This document shows positions 19,192 to 28,950 of a stretch of DNA of 64,000 nucleotides, piece by piece. The stretch comes from Alistipes sp. (GTDB lineage Bacteria; Bacteroidota; Bacteroidia; Bacteroidales; Rikenellaceae): contig JAITWH010000013.1 of assembly GCA_031285405.1 (NCBI GenBank), positions 1 through 64,000 on the forward strand. Direction: 5' to 3'. The position numbers and the translations under genes were made by a program. Numbering within the stretch: the first letter of the stretch is position 1; every line of letters begins with the position of its first letter. The notes beneath the pieces are model-generated. The model saw only the letters and a program-made list of their open reading frames with translations. It was not told the origin of the DNA and searched no databases.

Positions 19192-20502
19192 ATGAAAAAA
19201 CTCGTTTTAACTCTTCTGGGCGCAGCTTTGATGGCCGGTTCGGCATCGGCCCAGGTCGCCGTTGCCAAGGTCGACGTCGCCAAGCTTCGCTCCGCCATCA
19301 CCAAAGCCGAAGGCGATTCAGCCGACCCCAAGAAGGGCGCAAAAGCCGCCGCATGGGTGTCGCTGGGTGACGCCTACGTCGATTCCGAAGCCAAAATGGT
19401 CGACGGACTCTACGCCGGCATGCCCGAAAACATGCTCACGATCGCCTTTGGCGAGGGAGCTCCCGCCGAGCAGACGGTGGGCGGTCAGGCCTACAAGGTC
19501 TACACCTATGAAAATGTCAAGGTCTACGCGGCCGGCGGAACAGTTTCGTTTTGGACCCCCACCACCGTGGTCGATCCCGCCGCGCTGAGCAAGGCCTACG
19601 ACGCCTATGACAAGGCCTACACGATGGACGCCAAGAGCGCCAAAAAGGTGGGTGCGGGGATGGACAACATTCACGCCCGCGGATTTGAGAACGGCAGCGC
19701 CTACTACTCGTTGGGCGAGTTCGTCAAGTCGGCCGACAACTTCCGCATGGCCTATCGCGCCAGCGCACACGCCACCGCCGCGGCAGTCGACACGATGTCG
19801 CTCTACTACGCAGGTATGGCAGCAGCCAACGGCGAAGACTACGCCGCCGCAAAGAGCGACCTCGATCAGGCGCTCAACATGGGCTACGAGCACGACGGGG
19901 AGACCTACTACATGAAGTTCCTCGCGCAGTACAACCTCGGCGAAAAGGAGAGCTCGCTCGCAACCCTTCAGCAGGGCCTCGCACGCTTCCCGGGCAACGA
20001 GAACATCATCGACATGATGGTGCGCTACTACGCCGAGAACGACGGCGACGTCACCTCGATCATCCCCATCGTCGAGGCCGCCATCGCGCAGAACCCCACC
20101 AACCCCAGCCTCTATCAGGGTCTGGCGAGGGTGTACGACAAGTTGGGCCAGAGCGACGACGCCATCGCTACCATCCGCAAGGTGGTCGAGTTGACTCCCG
20201 AGGACTTCCTGTCGAACTATCTTGAGGGGTACTTCATTGTTAAGAAGGGTGACGCCGAGGCGCAGGCTCTGGGCTCGAAGTCGTTTACCAACGCGGGTGA
20301 GTATCAGGCTGCTCTGGCCGGTGTGAACAATGTGTTCAGGGAGGCTGTCGCGCCGCTCGAAAAGGCCTACGAGATCAACCCCGAACAGCTGGCCACCGTC
20401 GAGCTGCTCAAGAACCTCACCTTCCGTCTGCGCGAAGAGCCGGGAATGGGCGAAAAGTACGAAAAGTACAACACCCTTTACAGCTCGATGCCCGCTAACT
20501 GA
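19192..20502 (+). CDS. Secreted tetratricopeptide repeat protein
   Basis: Signal peptide MKKLVLTLLGAALMAGSASAQ; several TPR-like helical repeats. Confidence 0.8.
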   Translation: MKKLVLTLLGAALMAGSASAQVAVAKVDVAKLRSAITKAEGDSADPKKGAKAAAWVSLGDAYVDSEAKMVDGLYAGMPENMLTIAFGEGAPAEQTVGGQAYKVYTYENVKVYAAGGTVSFWTPTTVVDPAALSKAYDAYDKAYTMDAKSAKKVGAGMDNIHARGFENGSAYYSLGEFVKSADNFRMAYRASAHATAAAVDTMSLYYAGMAAANGEDYAAAKSDLDQALNMGYEHDGETYYMKFLAQYNLGEKESSLATLQQGLARFPGNENIIDMMVRYYAENDGDVTSIIPIVEAAIAQNPTNPSLYQGLARVYDKLGQSDDAIATIRKVVELTPEDFLSNYLEGYFIVKKGDAEAQALGSKSFTNAGEYQAALAGVNNVFREAVAPLEKAYEINPEQLATVELLKNLTFRLREEPGMGEKYEKYNTLYSSMPAN

Positions 20503-20544
20503 GTCGGCGGCAACGGCCGCAGCGATTTTTAGCTACGCGGCACT

Positions 20545-20650
20545 TTGTGTGTTACATAAGTAACACATTTAGCAAAGTGTTACATATGCGACACTTTTTA
20601 AGAAACGTTACATAAGAGACACTTTTAGCAAAGTGTGACATATGCGACAC
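20545..20650. repeat. Four tandem ~28-bp units GTGTTACATAWGYRACAC
   Basis: Motif starts at 20551, 20579, 20607, 20635 (28-bp spacing). Confidence 0.8.
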
Positions 20651-20692
20651 AAACAGAGAGGCGACCTTTTTCGGGCCGCCTCTGTTTTTTTG
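20650..20692 (+). terminator. Intrinsic terminator
   Basis: AACAGAGAGGCGACC TTTTTC GGGCCGCCTCTGTTTTTTT. Confidence 0.65.
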
Positions 20693-20816
20693 AAAAAATT
20701 AATCCGCCCGTGCGAAATAAAAATCGTAAATCCAACAATTATTCGTATATTTGACGGAGGTCGGTTCGGCCGCAGCCCGCAAAGAGCCGACACAATAAAA
20801 CCTAAAACTAACCGCT

Positions 20817-21833
20817 ATGAAACTTTCCCGACGCTCTTTCCTGGCAGCATCGGCTGCAGGGGTGGCAGGCGCTGTCCTGCCCGAATTCACAAAGGCCGCA
20901 TCGTTTACCGACGCCCTACATGCCCCCATTGCGCAGTCGCCCGCCGCGGCGGGCGGCGGGGCAAAAAACCAAGGAGTCAAAGGTCGCCCGAAGCTCTGTC
21001 TGTCGACATACAGCCTTCAGAACTTCGCCAACGAACCCGACGGCATCGAACGGGTGATCCTCGCCGCCGCCGACATCGGGGTCGAGGCGGTCGACGTCCT
21101 ACATCGCAGCATGTACACCGAGGACAACGACTACATCCACAACATCAAGCAGATGGCCTACATGAACGGGGTGGCGCTGGCGTGCCTGTCGATTCATCAG
21201 GATTTCGTCGATCCCGACCCCGCGCAGCGCCAACGCATGGTCGACCACACGATTCGTTGCATCGAGCTGGCCTACAAGATGGGCATTCCGGCCATCCGCC
21301 TCAACTCCGGAAGTTGGGGCACGGCGGGGCAGGGGGCGTCGTATCGCGATCGAGTGAACGAAACTCCCATCGCCGGCTACACGAATGACGACGGCTTCGG
21401 GTGGATTCAAGAGTGCATCTACAAGTGCATCCCCACCTGCGAGCAGACGGGCATCACGATGGCGCTGGAGAATCATTGGGGGCTGTCGGCGCTGCCCGAG
21501 GGGATGTGGCGCATCAAGAACAGCGTCAAGTCGCGGTGGCTGAAGTTTCTGTTAGACACCGGCAACTTTCTCGAAGAGCCCTACGACAAGATCGCCTCCA
21601 TTCTGCCCGAGTGCGCGTTTCTGTCGTGCAAGACCTATCAGGGCGGCGGCAACTGGTATGAGCTCGACTTGGACTACGACCGCATCTTCCGCATGTTCCA
21701 CGAGGTCGGCTTCCGCGGATACATCACGCTGGAGTTCGAGGGCAAGGCCGACCGCATGGCGTCGTCCATAGAGAGTCTCTCGATGTTCAAGAGGTATATC
21801 GACAAGTACTATGTCGATACTGTGATTAAGTAG
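20817..21833 (+). CDS. Sugar phosphate isomerase/epimerase (xylose isomerase-like TIM barrel) with Tat-type signal
   Basis: SRRSFLAASAAGVAGAVLP; LCLSTYSLQNFA...; HEVGFRGYITLEFEGKAD. Confidence 0.82.
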   Translation: MKLSRRSFLAASAAGVAGAVLPEFTKAASFTDALHAPIAQSPAAAGGGAKNQGVKGRPKLCLSTYSLQNFANEPDGIERVILAAADIGVEAVDVLHRSMYTEDNDYIHNIKQMAYMNGVALACLSIHQDFVDPDPAQRQRMVDHTIRCIELAYKMGIPAIRLNSGSWGTAGQGASYRDRVNETPIAGYTNDDGFGWIQECIYKCIPTCEQTGITMALENHWGLSALPEGMWRIKNSVKSRWLKFLLDTGNFLEEPYDKIASILPECAFLSCKTYQGGGNWYELDLDYDRIFRMFHEVGFRGYITLEFEGKADRMASSIESLSMFKRYIDKYYVDTVIK

Positions 21834-21853
21834 GTGTGTTATGTCGCGGATGT

Positions 21854-21895
21854 TATAACTAAGACTTTAGTTATATAACTAAAGTCTTAGTTATA
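21854..21895. repeat. 42-bp perfect palindrome
   Basis: TATAACTAAGACTTTAGTTATATAACTAAAGTCTTAGTTATA equals its reverse complement. Confidence 0.95.
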
Positions 21896-21900
21896 GGTAG

Positions 21901-24900
21901 TCAATGTGCGTCCAACCAGTTGTCGCCTGTGCCGTAGTCGACGAGCAGATCGACGTCGAGTGAGGCGGCACCCTCCATCGAGGCGACGACCAACGCCGCG
22001 ACAGCCTCCTGCTCGCTGCGCAGGGTGTCGACCACAACTTCGTCGTGCACCTGAAGGATCATGCGCGAGTGCAGCCCTTGTGTGCGCAACTCTCTCTGTA
22101 TGCGGATCATGGCGATCTTCATGATGTCGGCGGCGCCACCCTGAATTGGGGCGTTGATGGCGTTGCGCTCGGCGAGTCCGCGTGCCGTGGCGTTGCGCGA
22201 ATTGATGTCGGGCAGGGTGCGGCGGCGTCCGAAGATCGTCTCGACGTAGCCGTTGTCGCGCGCCTCGGCCACCACCCGTTCCATGTAGTCGCGCACGCCC
22301 GGGTAGGAGCGGAAGTAGCCCTCGATGATGTCGGCCGCCTCGCCGCGCGGAATGCCGAGTCGTTGCGCCAGTCCGAATGCCGAGATGCCGTAGATGATTC
22401 CGAAGTTGGCAGTCTTGGCGCGACGCCTCTGCTCGGAGGTGACCTCGGCGAGCGAGACCCCGAAGATGCGTGCGGCGGTGGCGCGATGAATGTCTTCGCC
22501 CGCGCGGAACGCCTCGATCATCGCGGGGTCTTTCGAGAGGTGGGCCATCAGTCGCAGCTCGACCTGCGAGTAGTCGGCCGAGAGTAACAGATGATTGGAG
22601 TCGGAGGCGACGAAGGCGCGGCGGATCGTGCGTCCCTGCTCCTCGCGAATGGGGATGTTCTGGAGGTTGGGCCCTGTGGACGATAGGCGTCCGGTGGCAG
22701 TGACCGCCTGATTATAAGATGTGTGGATGCGACCGGTGACGGGGTTGACCAGCTCGGGCAGCGCCTCGACGTAGGTCGACAGCAGCTTCTTGACGCCGCG
22801 GTATTCCAACACGAGGCCGATGACGGGGTGGCGGCCGGCGAGCCCTTGGAGCGTCTCCTCGTCGGTGCTGTATTGGCGCGTCTTGGTCATGCGGGGTTTG
22901 TCGCCCGCGAGACGCATCTTTGCGAAGAGCACCTCGCCCAACTGTTTTGCAGAGTTGACGTTGAGGGTCGGGTCGGCGGTCTGTTCGCGGATTTGTGCTT
23001 CTAACTCTTCGAGTCTGGTCGAGAGCTCTTTCGAGTAGTCGGCGAGAATCTGCGTGTCTATTCGCACACCCTCGCGCTCCATTGCTCCCAGCACCTCGAT
23101 TAGGGGCTCCTCGATGTCGAGGTATAGCTTTTCGAGATTTTGTTCCTGTATCTTCGGCCACAGCGCATGCTTCAGTCGCAGCGTCACGTCGGCATCCTCG
23201 GCGGCGTACTCGGCCACGCGGTCGGGCGGCACCATGTCCATCGTGATGAGTCGCGCGCCGCTGCCGATGAGGGTCGAGATGGGGATCGGGTCGTAGTTCA
23301 AGTGTTTGTTGGCCAAGTGATTCATGCCGTGGCGCGACTCGGGGTCTAACAGGTAGTCGAGTAGCATCGTGTCGTAGCGGCGGCCCTTTATTTCAATCTT
23401 CGTCTTGGTCGTTGCCGATGTTTTTGCTCCCTCAACTGTAAATGTTTCTATCACTTCAGGACTGATAGATGAGCCGGGACGCACCTGCTTAATCGCCGTG
23501 GCCGTTGCCACGAACTCCTCGTCGAACTTCAGATTCTGACCTATCTTGGCGATGTTCGGGTTCTCGAACAGGGGTCGCAGGATGGCGAGCCGTTCGGCCT
23601 GAGTCTCGGGGGTGAGCGGAATCCAGAACGCGCGCCCGGGCTCGGCGCACATTGAGATGCCTATCATGCGGTCGCGGAAGGGGTCGTAGCCCGTGGTCTC
23701 GGTGTCCCATGCGAACTCGGGGTGTTTCTCGAACTCCTTGACGAGGGCTCGCAGTTCGTCGGGGTCGGCGATGGTGCGATAGTCGTGCGGGGTGGTGGCG
23801 AGGGTGTCGAGGGTCGGGGCGGATGAGAAGAGGTCGGGTTGCGATTCTGTTGTGGGGAGCTCGTCTGTTGCCGGCTCGTCGAACAGGGATTGCTGACCGG
23901 AGTTGCGACGTGCCTCATTGCGAGTGTCGAAACCAATTGGTTCAAAGCTCTGCGCGGCTGAAATCGCTATGTTCCTTGTCGCCTGGGTTGCTTTGTCTAT
24001 CGGTTCCTTAATGTCGGCGACGTTGAATTCTGGTCGCGCTCCGGCGGCGGCGGTGCCGCGGCAGAGTATCGCCGAGTTGAAGGGCGAGCGGCTGTCGGAG
24101 GCCATTTCGCGCAGGAACATGTTGAACCCCAGCTCGGTGTAGATTTCGCGCAGGGCGGGGCAGTCGGGGTCGGCCATCTCAAGGGCCGCGGGCTCGAAGT
24201 CGACAGGCACGGCGGTGTCGATCGTCACTAATCGCTTGGCCAACAGCAGCTGCTCGCGGTTCGCCACGATATTGTCGCGCGTGCGGCCGGTCAAAGAGTC
24301 GACGTTCGCAAGGATATTCTCCACAGTGCCGAACTGGCAGACAAGTTTCGTCGCCCCCTTCTCGCCGATGCCCGGCACCCCGGGCACGTTGTCCGACGCG
24401 TCGCCCCACAGCGCCAAAATGTCTATCACGAGTCGCGGGTCGTCGATGCCGTACTGCGCGCGGATCGCCTCGCGGTCGACAATCTCGACCCCGTCGCCGC
24501 TCTTGCGCTGCTTGTAGATCAGCGACCGGTCGGTCACCAACTGTCCGTAGTCCTTGTCGGGCGTCACCATGAAGGTGGTGAACCCCTCGGCCGCCGCCTT
24601 CACCGACAGCGTGCCGATCACGTCGTCGGCCTCCCAGCCCGCAACCTCGACTGCGGGGATGCGCATCGCCTCAAGTATGCGTTTGATGTAGGGCACCGAG
24701 GCGACGATGTCCTCGGGTGTGGCGGAGCGGTTGGCCTTATATAAAGGGTATAGCTCGTGGCGAAAGTTGCCGCCGCGGGGGTCGAACGCAACGCCCAAGT
24801 GGCGCGGCCGCTCGCGCACGATGATGTCGCGCAGAAATTTGGTGAAGCCGAACACCGCCGAGGTATTCACCCCCGCCGAGTTGCGCATCGGCCGCCCGAG

Positions 24901-24960
24901 GAACGCGTAGTAGGCCCTGAAGATCAGGGCGTAGGCGTCTAATAGAAAAAGTTTTTCCAT
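21901..24960 (-). CDS. polA: DNA polymerase I
   Basis: 5'-nuclease N-term; DTETTGYDPF exonuclease motif; LLSADYSQVELRLMAHLS, RRAKTANFGIIYGIS. Confidence 0.97.
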   Translation of the reverse strand: MEKLFLLDAYALIFRAYYAFLGRPMRNSAGVNTSAVFGFTKFLRDIIVRERPRHLGVAFDPRGGNFRHELYPLYKANRSATPEDIVASVPYIKRILEAMRIPAVEVAGWEADDVIGTLSVKAAAEGFTTFMVTPDKDYGQLVTDRSLIYKQRKSGDGVEIVDREAIRAQYGIDDPRLVIDILALWGDASDNVPGVPGIGEKGATKLVCQFGTVENILANVDSLTGRTRDNIVANREQLLLAKRLVTIDTAVPVDFEPAALEMADPDCPALREIYTELGFNMFLREMASDSRSPFNSAILCRGTAAAGARPEFNVADIKEPIDKATQATRNIAISAAQSFEPIGFDTRNEARRNSGQQSLFDEPATDELPTTESQPDLFSSAPTLDTLATTPHDYRTIADPDELRALVKEFEKHPEFAWDTETTGYDPFRDRMIGISMCAEPGRAFWIPLTPETQAERLAILRPLFENPNIAKIGQNLKFDEEFVATATAIKQVRPGSSISPEVIETFTVEGAKTSATTKTKIEIKGRRYDTMLLDYLLDPESRHGMNHLANKHLNYDPIPISTLIGSGARLITMDMVPPDRVAEYAAEDADVTLRLKHALWPKIQEQNLEKLYLDIEEPLIEVLGAMEREGVRIDTQILADYSKELSTRLEELEAQIREQTADPTLNVNSAKQLGEVLFAKMRLAGDKPRMTKTRQYSTDEETLQGLAGRHPVIGLVLEYRGVKKLLSTYVEALPELVNPVTGRIHTSYNQAVTATGRLSSTGPNLQNIPIREEQGRTIRRAFVASDSNHLLLSADYSQVELRLMAHLSKDPAMIEAFRAGEDIHRATAARIFGVSLAEVTSEQRRRAKTANFGIIYGISAFGLAQRLGIPRGEAADIIEGYFRSYPGVRDYMERVVAEARDNGYVETIFGRRRTLPDINSRNATARGLAERNAINAPIQGGAADIMKIAMIRIQRELRTQGLHSRMILQVHDEVVVDTLRSEQEAVAALVVASMEGAASLDVDLLVDYGTGDNWLDAH

Positions 24961-25139
24961 AAAACTTTTTTAATTGAAAATTGAAAGTGGAAAATTGAAA
25001 ATGAGGCTGACGCAACACTAAGCTACGCAGTATTATATTTTGCGTAGCCAAAATTTCGCGTAGCACATTTTCAATTTTCCATTTTCAATTTTCCACTTTT
25101 AATTATCAATTCAGCAAATGACGCGTCATTTGTCAAATG

Positions 25140-26267
25140 TCAAGACTCCTGCGATGCGCGTCGATTCTGTTCGTAGTACTCATGCCAATTCATATCCATC
25201 GACCGCACGAACTTCAGGCCGGTTGCTCCCGCCGCTTCGAGTCTCTCCTTTATGCTTTTGTGGCAGAACCACCAACCCAAGGCGTGGAAGTCGATCTCGA
25301 AGATAAGGCGTTCGGCCTCAGGCGTTTTGGCCATCACTCCCGAACGGAACGAGAGGTAAGCGATATCTTCGAGACCGCTGGTCGAATCGCCGTGATAGAC
25401 GATGCCCTTCGACCCTTCGATGAGTTTCAGATGATCCTTGTCGATGAATTTATAGGCGGGAACCGACAGATAGTAGTAGGTCAGCAACTCTTTGCCCGTG
25501 TCGACATAGCACTCTCCTCCGATGGAGGGGCCTTTGATGCCTTTGACCCACTGCGGGATCGCATCGGTCAGCGCCTCGCGCACCCGCTCGCTGATGAACA
25601 TGCTGCCGGAACGTTCGCGGAAAATATCGGTGAAACGAAACTCTTTGTGGTCTTTATATATCTGTTTGTGGGGTGTCCAGACTATCAGGTCGTCCTTCTC
25701 TCCTGTCGCTCCGATTCCGGGGTTTACAATCACGTCGCCATCGAGCCCTCGTTCGATCAGCATGGCGTAGTAATCCTCGTCGTACTCGGAGTATTTGAGG
25801 CCTGTCTCGACGGTCGGGGCGACGGCTTTGGGCTTTGGTGCGGCGGCGGCTTTCTTGGGCTTTTCGGGTACAATGCCCATCGCCGCGTTGTATTGTTTCA
25901 CCCGCTTGCGAGCCTCGGCGGGGGCTTTGCTGAAGAGGAATTGAGAGAGCAAATCCTCCACCTTGTCGGGGAAACGGCTCAGCACCGCGTATTGAATCAG
26001 ATTCATCGGCACCATCGCCAAGGCGAACGTGCCATTGCCGTTGCCTGCGTGGAACGTATATCGGTAGAGGTTGGCGCGATCGTTTTCGAGGATATCCGCG
26101 AGGAGGTTGTCGTCCGCTCCCGTCGCTTTTCGGAAGAAGTCGAGATGCTTGTCTATATGCTCCTCATAATCCGCGAGGGGGTATTTGTCGAACTTCACGC
26201 CGTCGGTCTTCAGCTCCTCGATAATTTGTAGAAGTGTCGGTTTTTGGAACAGATCTTTTGCCGTCAT
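25140..26267 (-). CDS. Hypothetical protein (375 aa)
   Basis: Long ORF; KKAAAAPKPKAVAP linker separates two halves. Confidence 0.6.
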   Translation of the reverse strand: MTAKDLFQKPTLLQIIEELKTDGVKFDKYPLADYEEHIDKHLDFFRKATGADDNLLADILENDRANLYRYTFHAGNGNGTFALAMVPMNLIQYAVLSRFPDKVEDLLSQFLFSKAPAEARKRVKQYNAAMGIVPEKPKKAAAAPKPKAVAPTVETGLKYSEYDEDYYAMLIERGLDGDVIVNPGIGATGEKDDLIVWTPHKQIYKDHKEFRFTDIFRERSGSMFISERVREALTDAIPQWVKGIKGPSIGGECYVDTGKELLTYYYLSVPAYKFIDKDHLKLIEGSKGIVYHGDSTSGLEDIAYLSFRSGVMAKTPEAERLIFEIDFHALGWWFCHKSIKERLEAAGATGLKFVRSMDMNWHEYYEQNRRASQES

Positions 26268-26317
26268 TTTAATTTCATTTTAATTTCATTTTCTGCCCCC
26301 ATGAGGCAGTTTTTAAG

Positions 26318-26758
26318 TCAATTTTCAAATATCAATTCCGCGAAGGAGGTGGCTGTTTCGGAGAGCTTCAGTGAGCGGAGTGTCACGCCGACAGGGAGCC
26401 GCGGGCGCAGCAGGTCGGCGAAGTGGGCTACGAGATTCTCGCTCGTGGGTTGCCACTCCACACTCCGCACCCCGTCGTAGTGGGCCGACATGGCGTCGAC
26501 CAGAGCCGAGTTGGCCGCCGTGCGACGCACCACGAAGGCGTGGTCGAACCGATCGACGATCTGCTCGGTCACTATGCGCTTCAGGTCGCCGAAGTCGACA
26601 ACCATGCCCTGCTTGGGCGATGTGCCGTCGGCCGAGGGCTCGCCCGACACCGTTACCCACAGTCGGTACGAGTGGCCGTGGATGCGACTGCAGGCGCCGT
26701 CGTGGCCCTCTAAGGCGTGCGCCATCTCGAATGAGAACTCCTTGGTTATTTGAATCAT
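26318..26758 (-). CDS. queD: 6-carboxytetrahydropterin synthase / PTPS family
   Basis: FSFEMAHALEGHDGACSRIHGHSYRLWVTVSGE; GMVVDFGDLK; FDHAFV. Confidence 0.88.
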   Translation of the reverse strand: MIQITKEFSFEMAHALEGHDGACSRIHGHSYRLWVTVSGEPSADGTSPKQGMVVDFGDLKRIVTEQIVDRFDHAFVVRRTAANSALVDAMSAHYDGVRSVEWQPTSENLVAHFADLLRPRLPVGVTLRSLKLSETATSFAELIFEN

Positions 26759-26855
26759 GAAATTTAGTTGTTAGTTGTTAGTGATCAGTGGTTAGTGCTA
26801 CGCGGTCGGTGATACACGCAAAAATTTAGCGTTAGCACTAACCACTGATCACTGA

Positions 26856-27323
26856 TCACTGATCACTGAACTCGACCGACACCTGTCGCGAGAATATCTC
26901 GTTGAGCGAGATGAAGGTCTCGGTGGTGATGATGCCCGGGATGGTCAATATCTTGTCGAAGATGGTGTGCATCAGGTGGTCGTTGTCGCGGCAGTAGACC
27001 TTGATCAGCAGGTTGTACTTGCCTGTCAGGAAGTAGCACTCGACAGCCTCGGGCACGCTGCGAAGCATCTCCACAGTGCTGCCGTGAAGCGCCACCTCGC
27101 GCAGTTGGATGCCGATGAAGGTGCACACGTCGAAGCCCAGACTCTTGGGGTCGACTATCAGACGGGCCCCCTGGATCACCCCCAGGTCGGTCAGCTTCTT
27201 GACCCTCTGGTGGATGGCCGCGCCCGAGATGCCGCACTCGCGGGCTATCTCAAGGTAGGGCATGCGGGCGTTTTTCATCAACAGACGCAGGATCGTCTGG
27301 TCGGTGGAGTCCATCTCTATCAT
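26856..27323 (-). CDS. Lrp/AsnC family transcriptional regulator
   Basis: MDSTDQTILRLLMKNARMPYLEIARECGISGAAIHQRVKKLTDLGVIQGARLIVDPKSLG. Confidence 0.92.
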   Translation of the reverse strand: MIEMDSTDQTILRLLMKNARMPYLEIARECGISGAAIHQRVKKLTDLGVIQGARLIVDPKSLGFDVCTFIGIQLREVALHGSTVEMLRSVPEAVECYFLTGKYNLLIKVYCRDNDHLMHTIFDKILTIPGIITTETFISLNEIFSRQVSVEFSDQ

Positions 27324-27530
27324 ATTGCGGTGGTGTTAAGACATTATAAAAACCCGCCCTGGGTCGCCGGACGGTTTCGGACTGTTAGCAAAGGTACTCT
27401 TTTTTTTGAACTTTTCGTAGCGATGGATTATTATTTGGTCGGAGAGTGCGATTTTCCGACCGAAAATTCGTAACTTGCGGTGTTTTTCCGACACGAAAGA
27501 GTAACCGAACATAAATATAAAAGAAAAACC

Positions 27531-28790
27531 ATGAAATCTATCGACACCTACGACTTCTCGGGCCGTCGCGCAATCATCCGCGTAGACTTCAACGTGCCCC
27601 TCGACGCAAACTTCAACGTCTCCGACTCGACGCGCATCCGAGCCGCCGTGCCTACCATCAAAAAAGTGTTGGCCGGCGGAGGCAGCGTAATCCTGATGTC
27701 GCACCTGGGCCGCCCCAAGAAGAACAACGAGGAGAAGTACTCGCTGAGCCACATCGTCTCCGAGGTCGAAAAACTGATCGGCACCAAGGTTGCCTTCGCC
27801 GGCGACTCGATGGGTGACAAGGCTGCCGAAATGGCCGCCGCGCTCAAGCCCGGCGAGGTGATGATGCTCGAAAACCTGCGCTTCTACGCCGAGGAGGAGG
27901 GCAAGCCCCGCGGATTGGCCGACGACGCCACTGACGAAGAAAAGGCCGCAGCCAAAAAAGAGGTCAAGGCTTCGCAGAAGGAGTTTACAAAGCGCCTCGC
28001 GTCGTATGCCGACACCTATGTCAACGACGCGTTCGGCACGGCACATCGCGCGCACGCATCGACCGCACTGATCGCCGACTACTTTCCCAGCGACAAGATG
28101 TTCGGCTATGTGATGGAGAACGAGCTCAAGGCTATCGACGGCGTGATGGAGAATCCCGGGCGTCCGTTCATGGCGATCCTCGGCGGCGCCAAGGTGTCGT
28201 CGAAGATCGTGATCATCGAAAAGTTGATGGAGAAGGTTGACAGCCTGATCATCGCCGGCGGCATGACCTACACCTTCGCCGCGGCGCAGGGTATGGATGT
28301 GGGCGACTCGATGAACGAGGTCGACATGCACCCCCTTGCCCTTCAGATTATCGAGACGGCCAAGAAGAAGGGAGTCACCCTCTACTTCTCGCCCGACGCG
28401 CTGTGCGGCGACGCCTTCTCGCCCGAGGCCAACACCCTCGAATGTGCAGTGAATGCGATTCCCAAGGGTTGGGAGGGGATGGACATCGGCACCGGCGGCA
28501 AGAAGTTGTTCGTCGACGCGATCAAAGACCAGAAGACGATCATGTGGAACGGGCCGGTGGGTGTGTTCGAGTTCGATAAGTTTGCGAGCGGCACCCGTGT
28601 CGTGGCCGAGGCTATTGTCGAGGCGACCTCGCGCGGCGCGTTCTCGTTGATCGGCGGCGGCGACAGTGTGGCGGCCATCAACAAGTTTGGCCTTGCGGAC
28701 AAGGTATCTTACAACTCGACCGGTGGCGGCGCGCTTCTTGAATATATCGAGGGTAAGGAGCTTCCCGGGGTGGCGGCTATTCGTAAGTAG
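27531..28790 (+). CDS. pgk: Phosphoglycerate kinase
   Basis: [31 protein letters not shown]. Confidence 0.97.
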   Translation: MKSIDTYDFSGRRAIIRVDFNVPLDANFNVSDSTRIRAAVPTIKKVLAGGGSVILMSHLGRPKKNNEEKYSLSHIVSEVEKLIGTKVAFAGDSMGDKAAEMAAALKPGEVMMLENLRFYAEEEGKPRGLADDATDEEKAAAKKEVKASQKEFTKRLASYADTYVNDAFGTAHRAHASTALIADYFPSDKMFGYVMENELKAIDGVMENPGRPFMAILGGAKVSSKIVIIEKLMEKVDSLIIAGGMTYTFAAAQGMDVGDSMNEVDMHPLALQIIETAKKKGVTLYFSPDALCGDAFSPEANTLECAVNAIPKGWEGMDIGTGGKKLFVDAIKDQKTIMWNGPVGVFEFDKFASGTRVVAEAIVEATSRGAFSLIGGGDSVAAINKFGLADKVSYNSTGGGALLEYIEGKELPGVAAIRK

Positions 28791-28950
28791 TTTTAATCAT
28801 GAATTATGAATCATGAATCATGAATTCAGGTGTGCTTCGCACGTATTTTTATATTGCGTTAGCTAAAATACGCTGCCGGCGTTCCGGCCGTTAGCCGATT
28901 CATGATTCATTATTTATGATTCATGATTCTGAAAAGTTAATTGAAAACAG

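Noticed and set aside
20545-20650. Possible CRISPR array (regular ~28-bp spacing)
   Set aside because: Units are contiguous imperfect palindromes with near-identical 8-12 nt linkers, no unique ~30-nt spacers and no cas genes.
25140-26267. C-terminal half as an Imm11/DUF1629-like immunity domain
   Set aside because: Only a vague resemblance (GLKF near the C-terminus); no toxin-like partner gene nearby.
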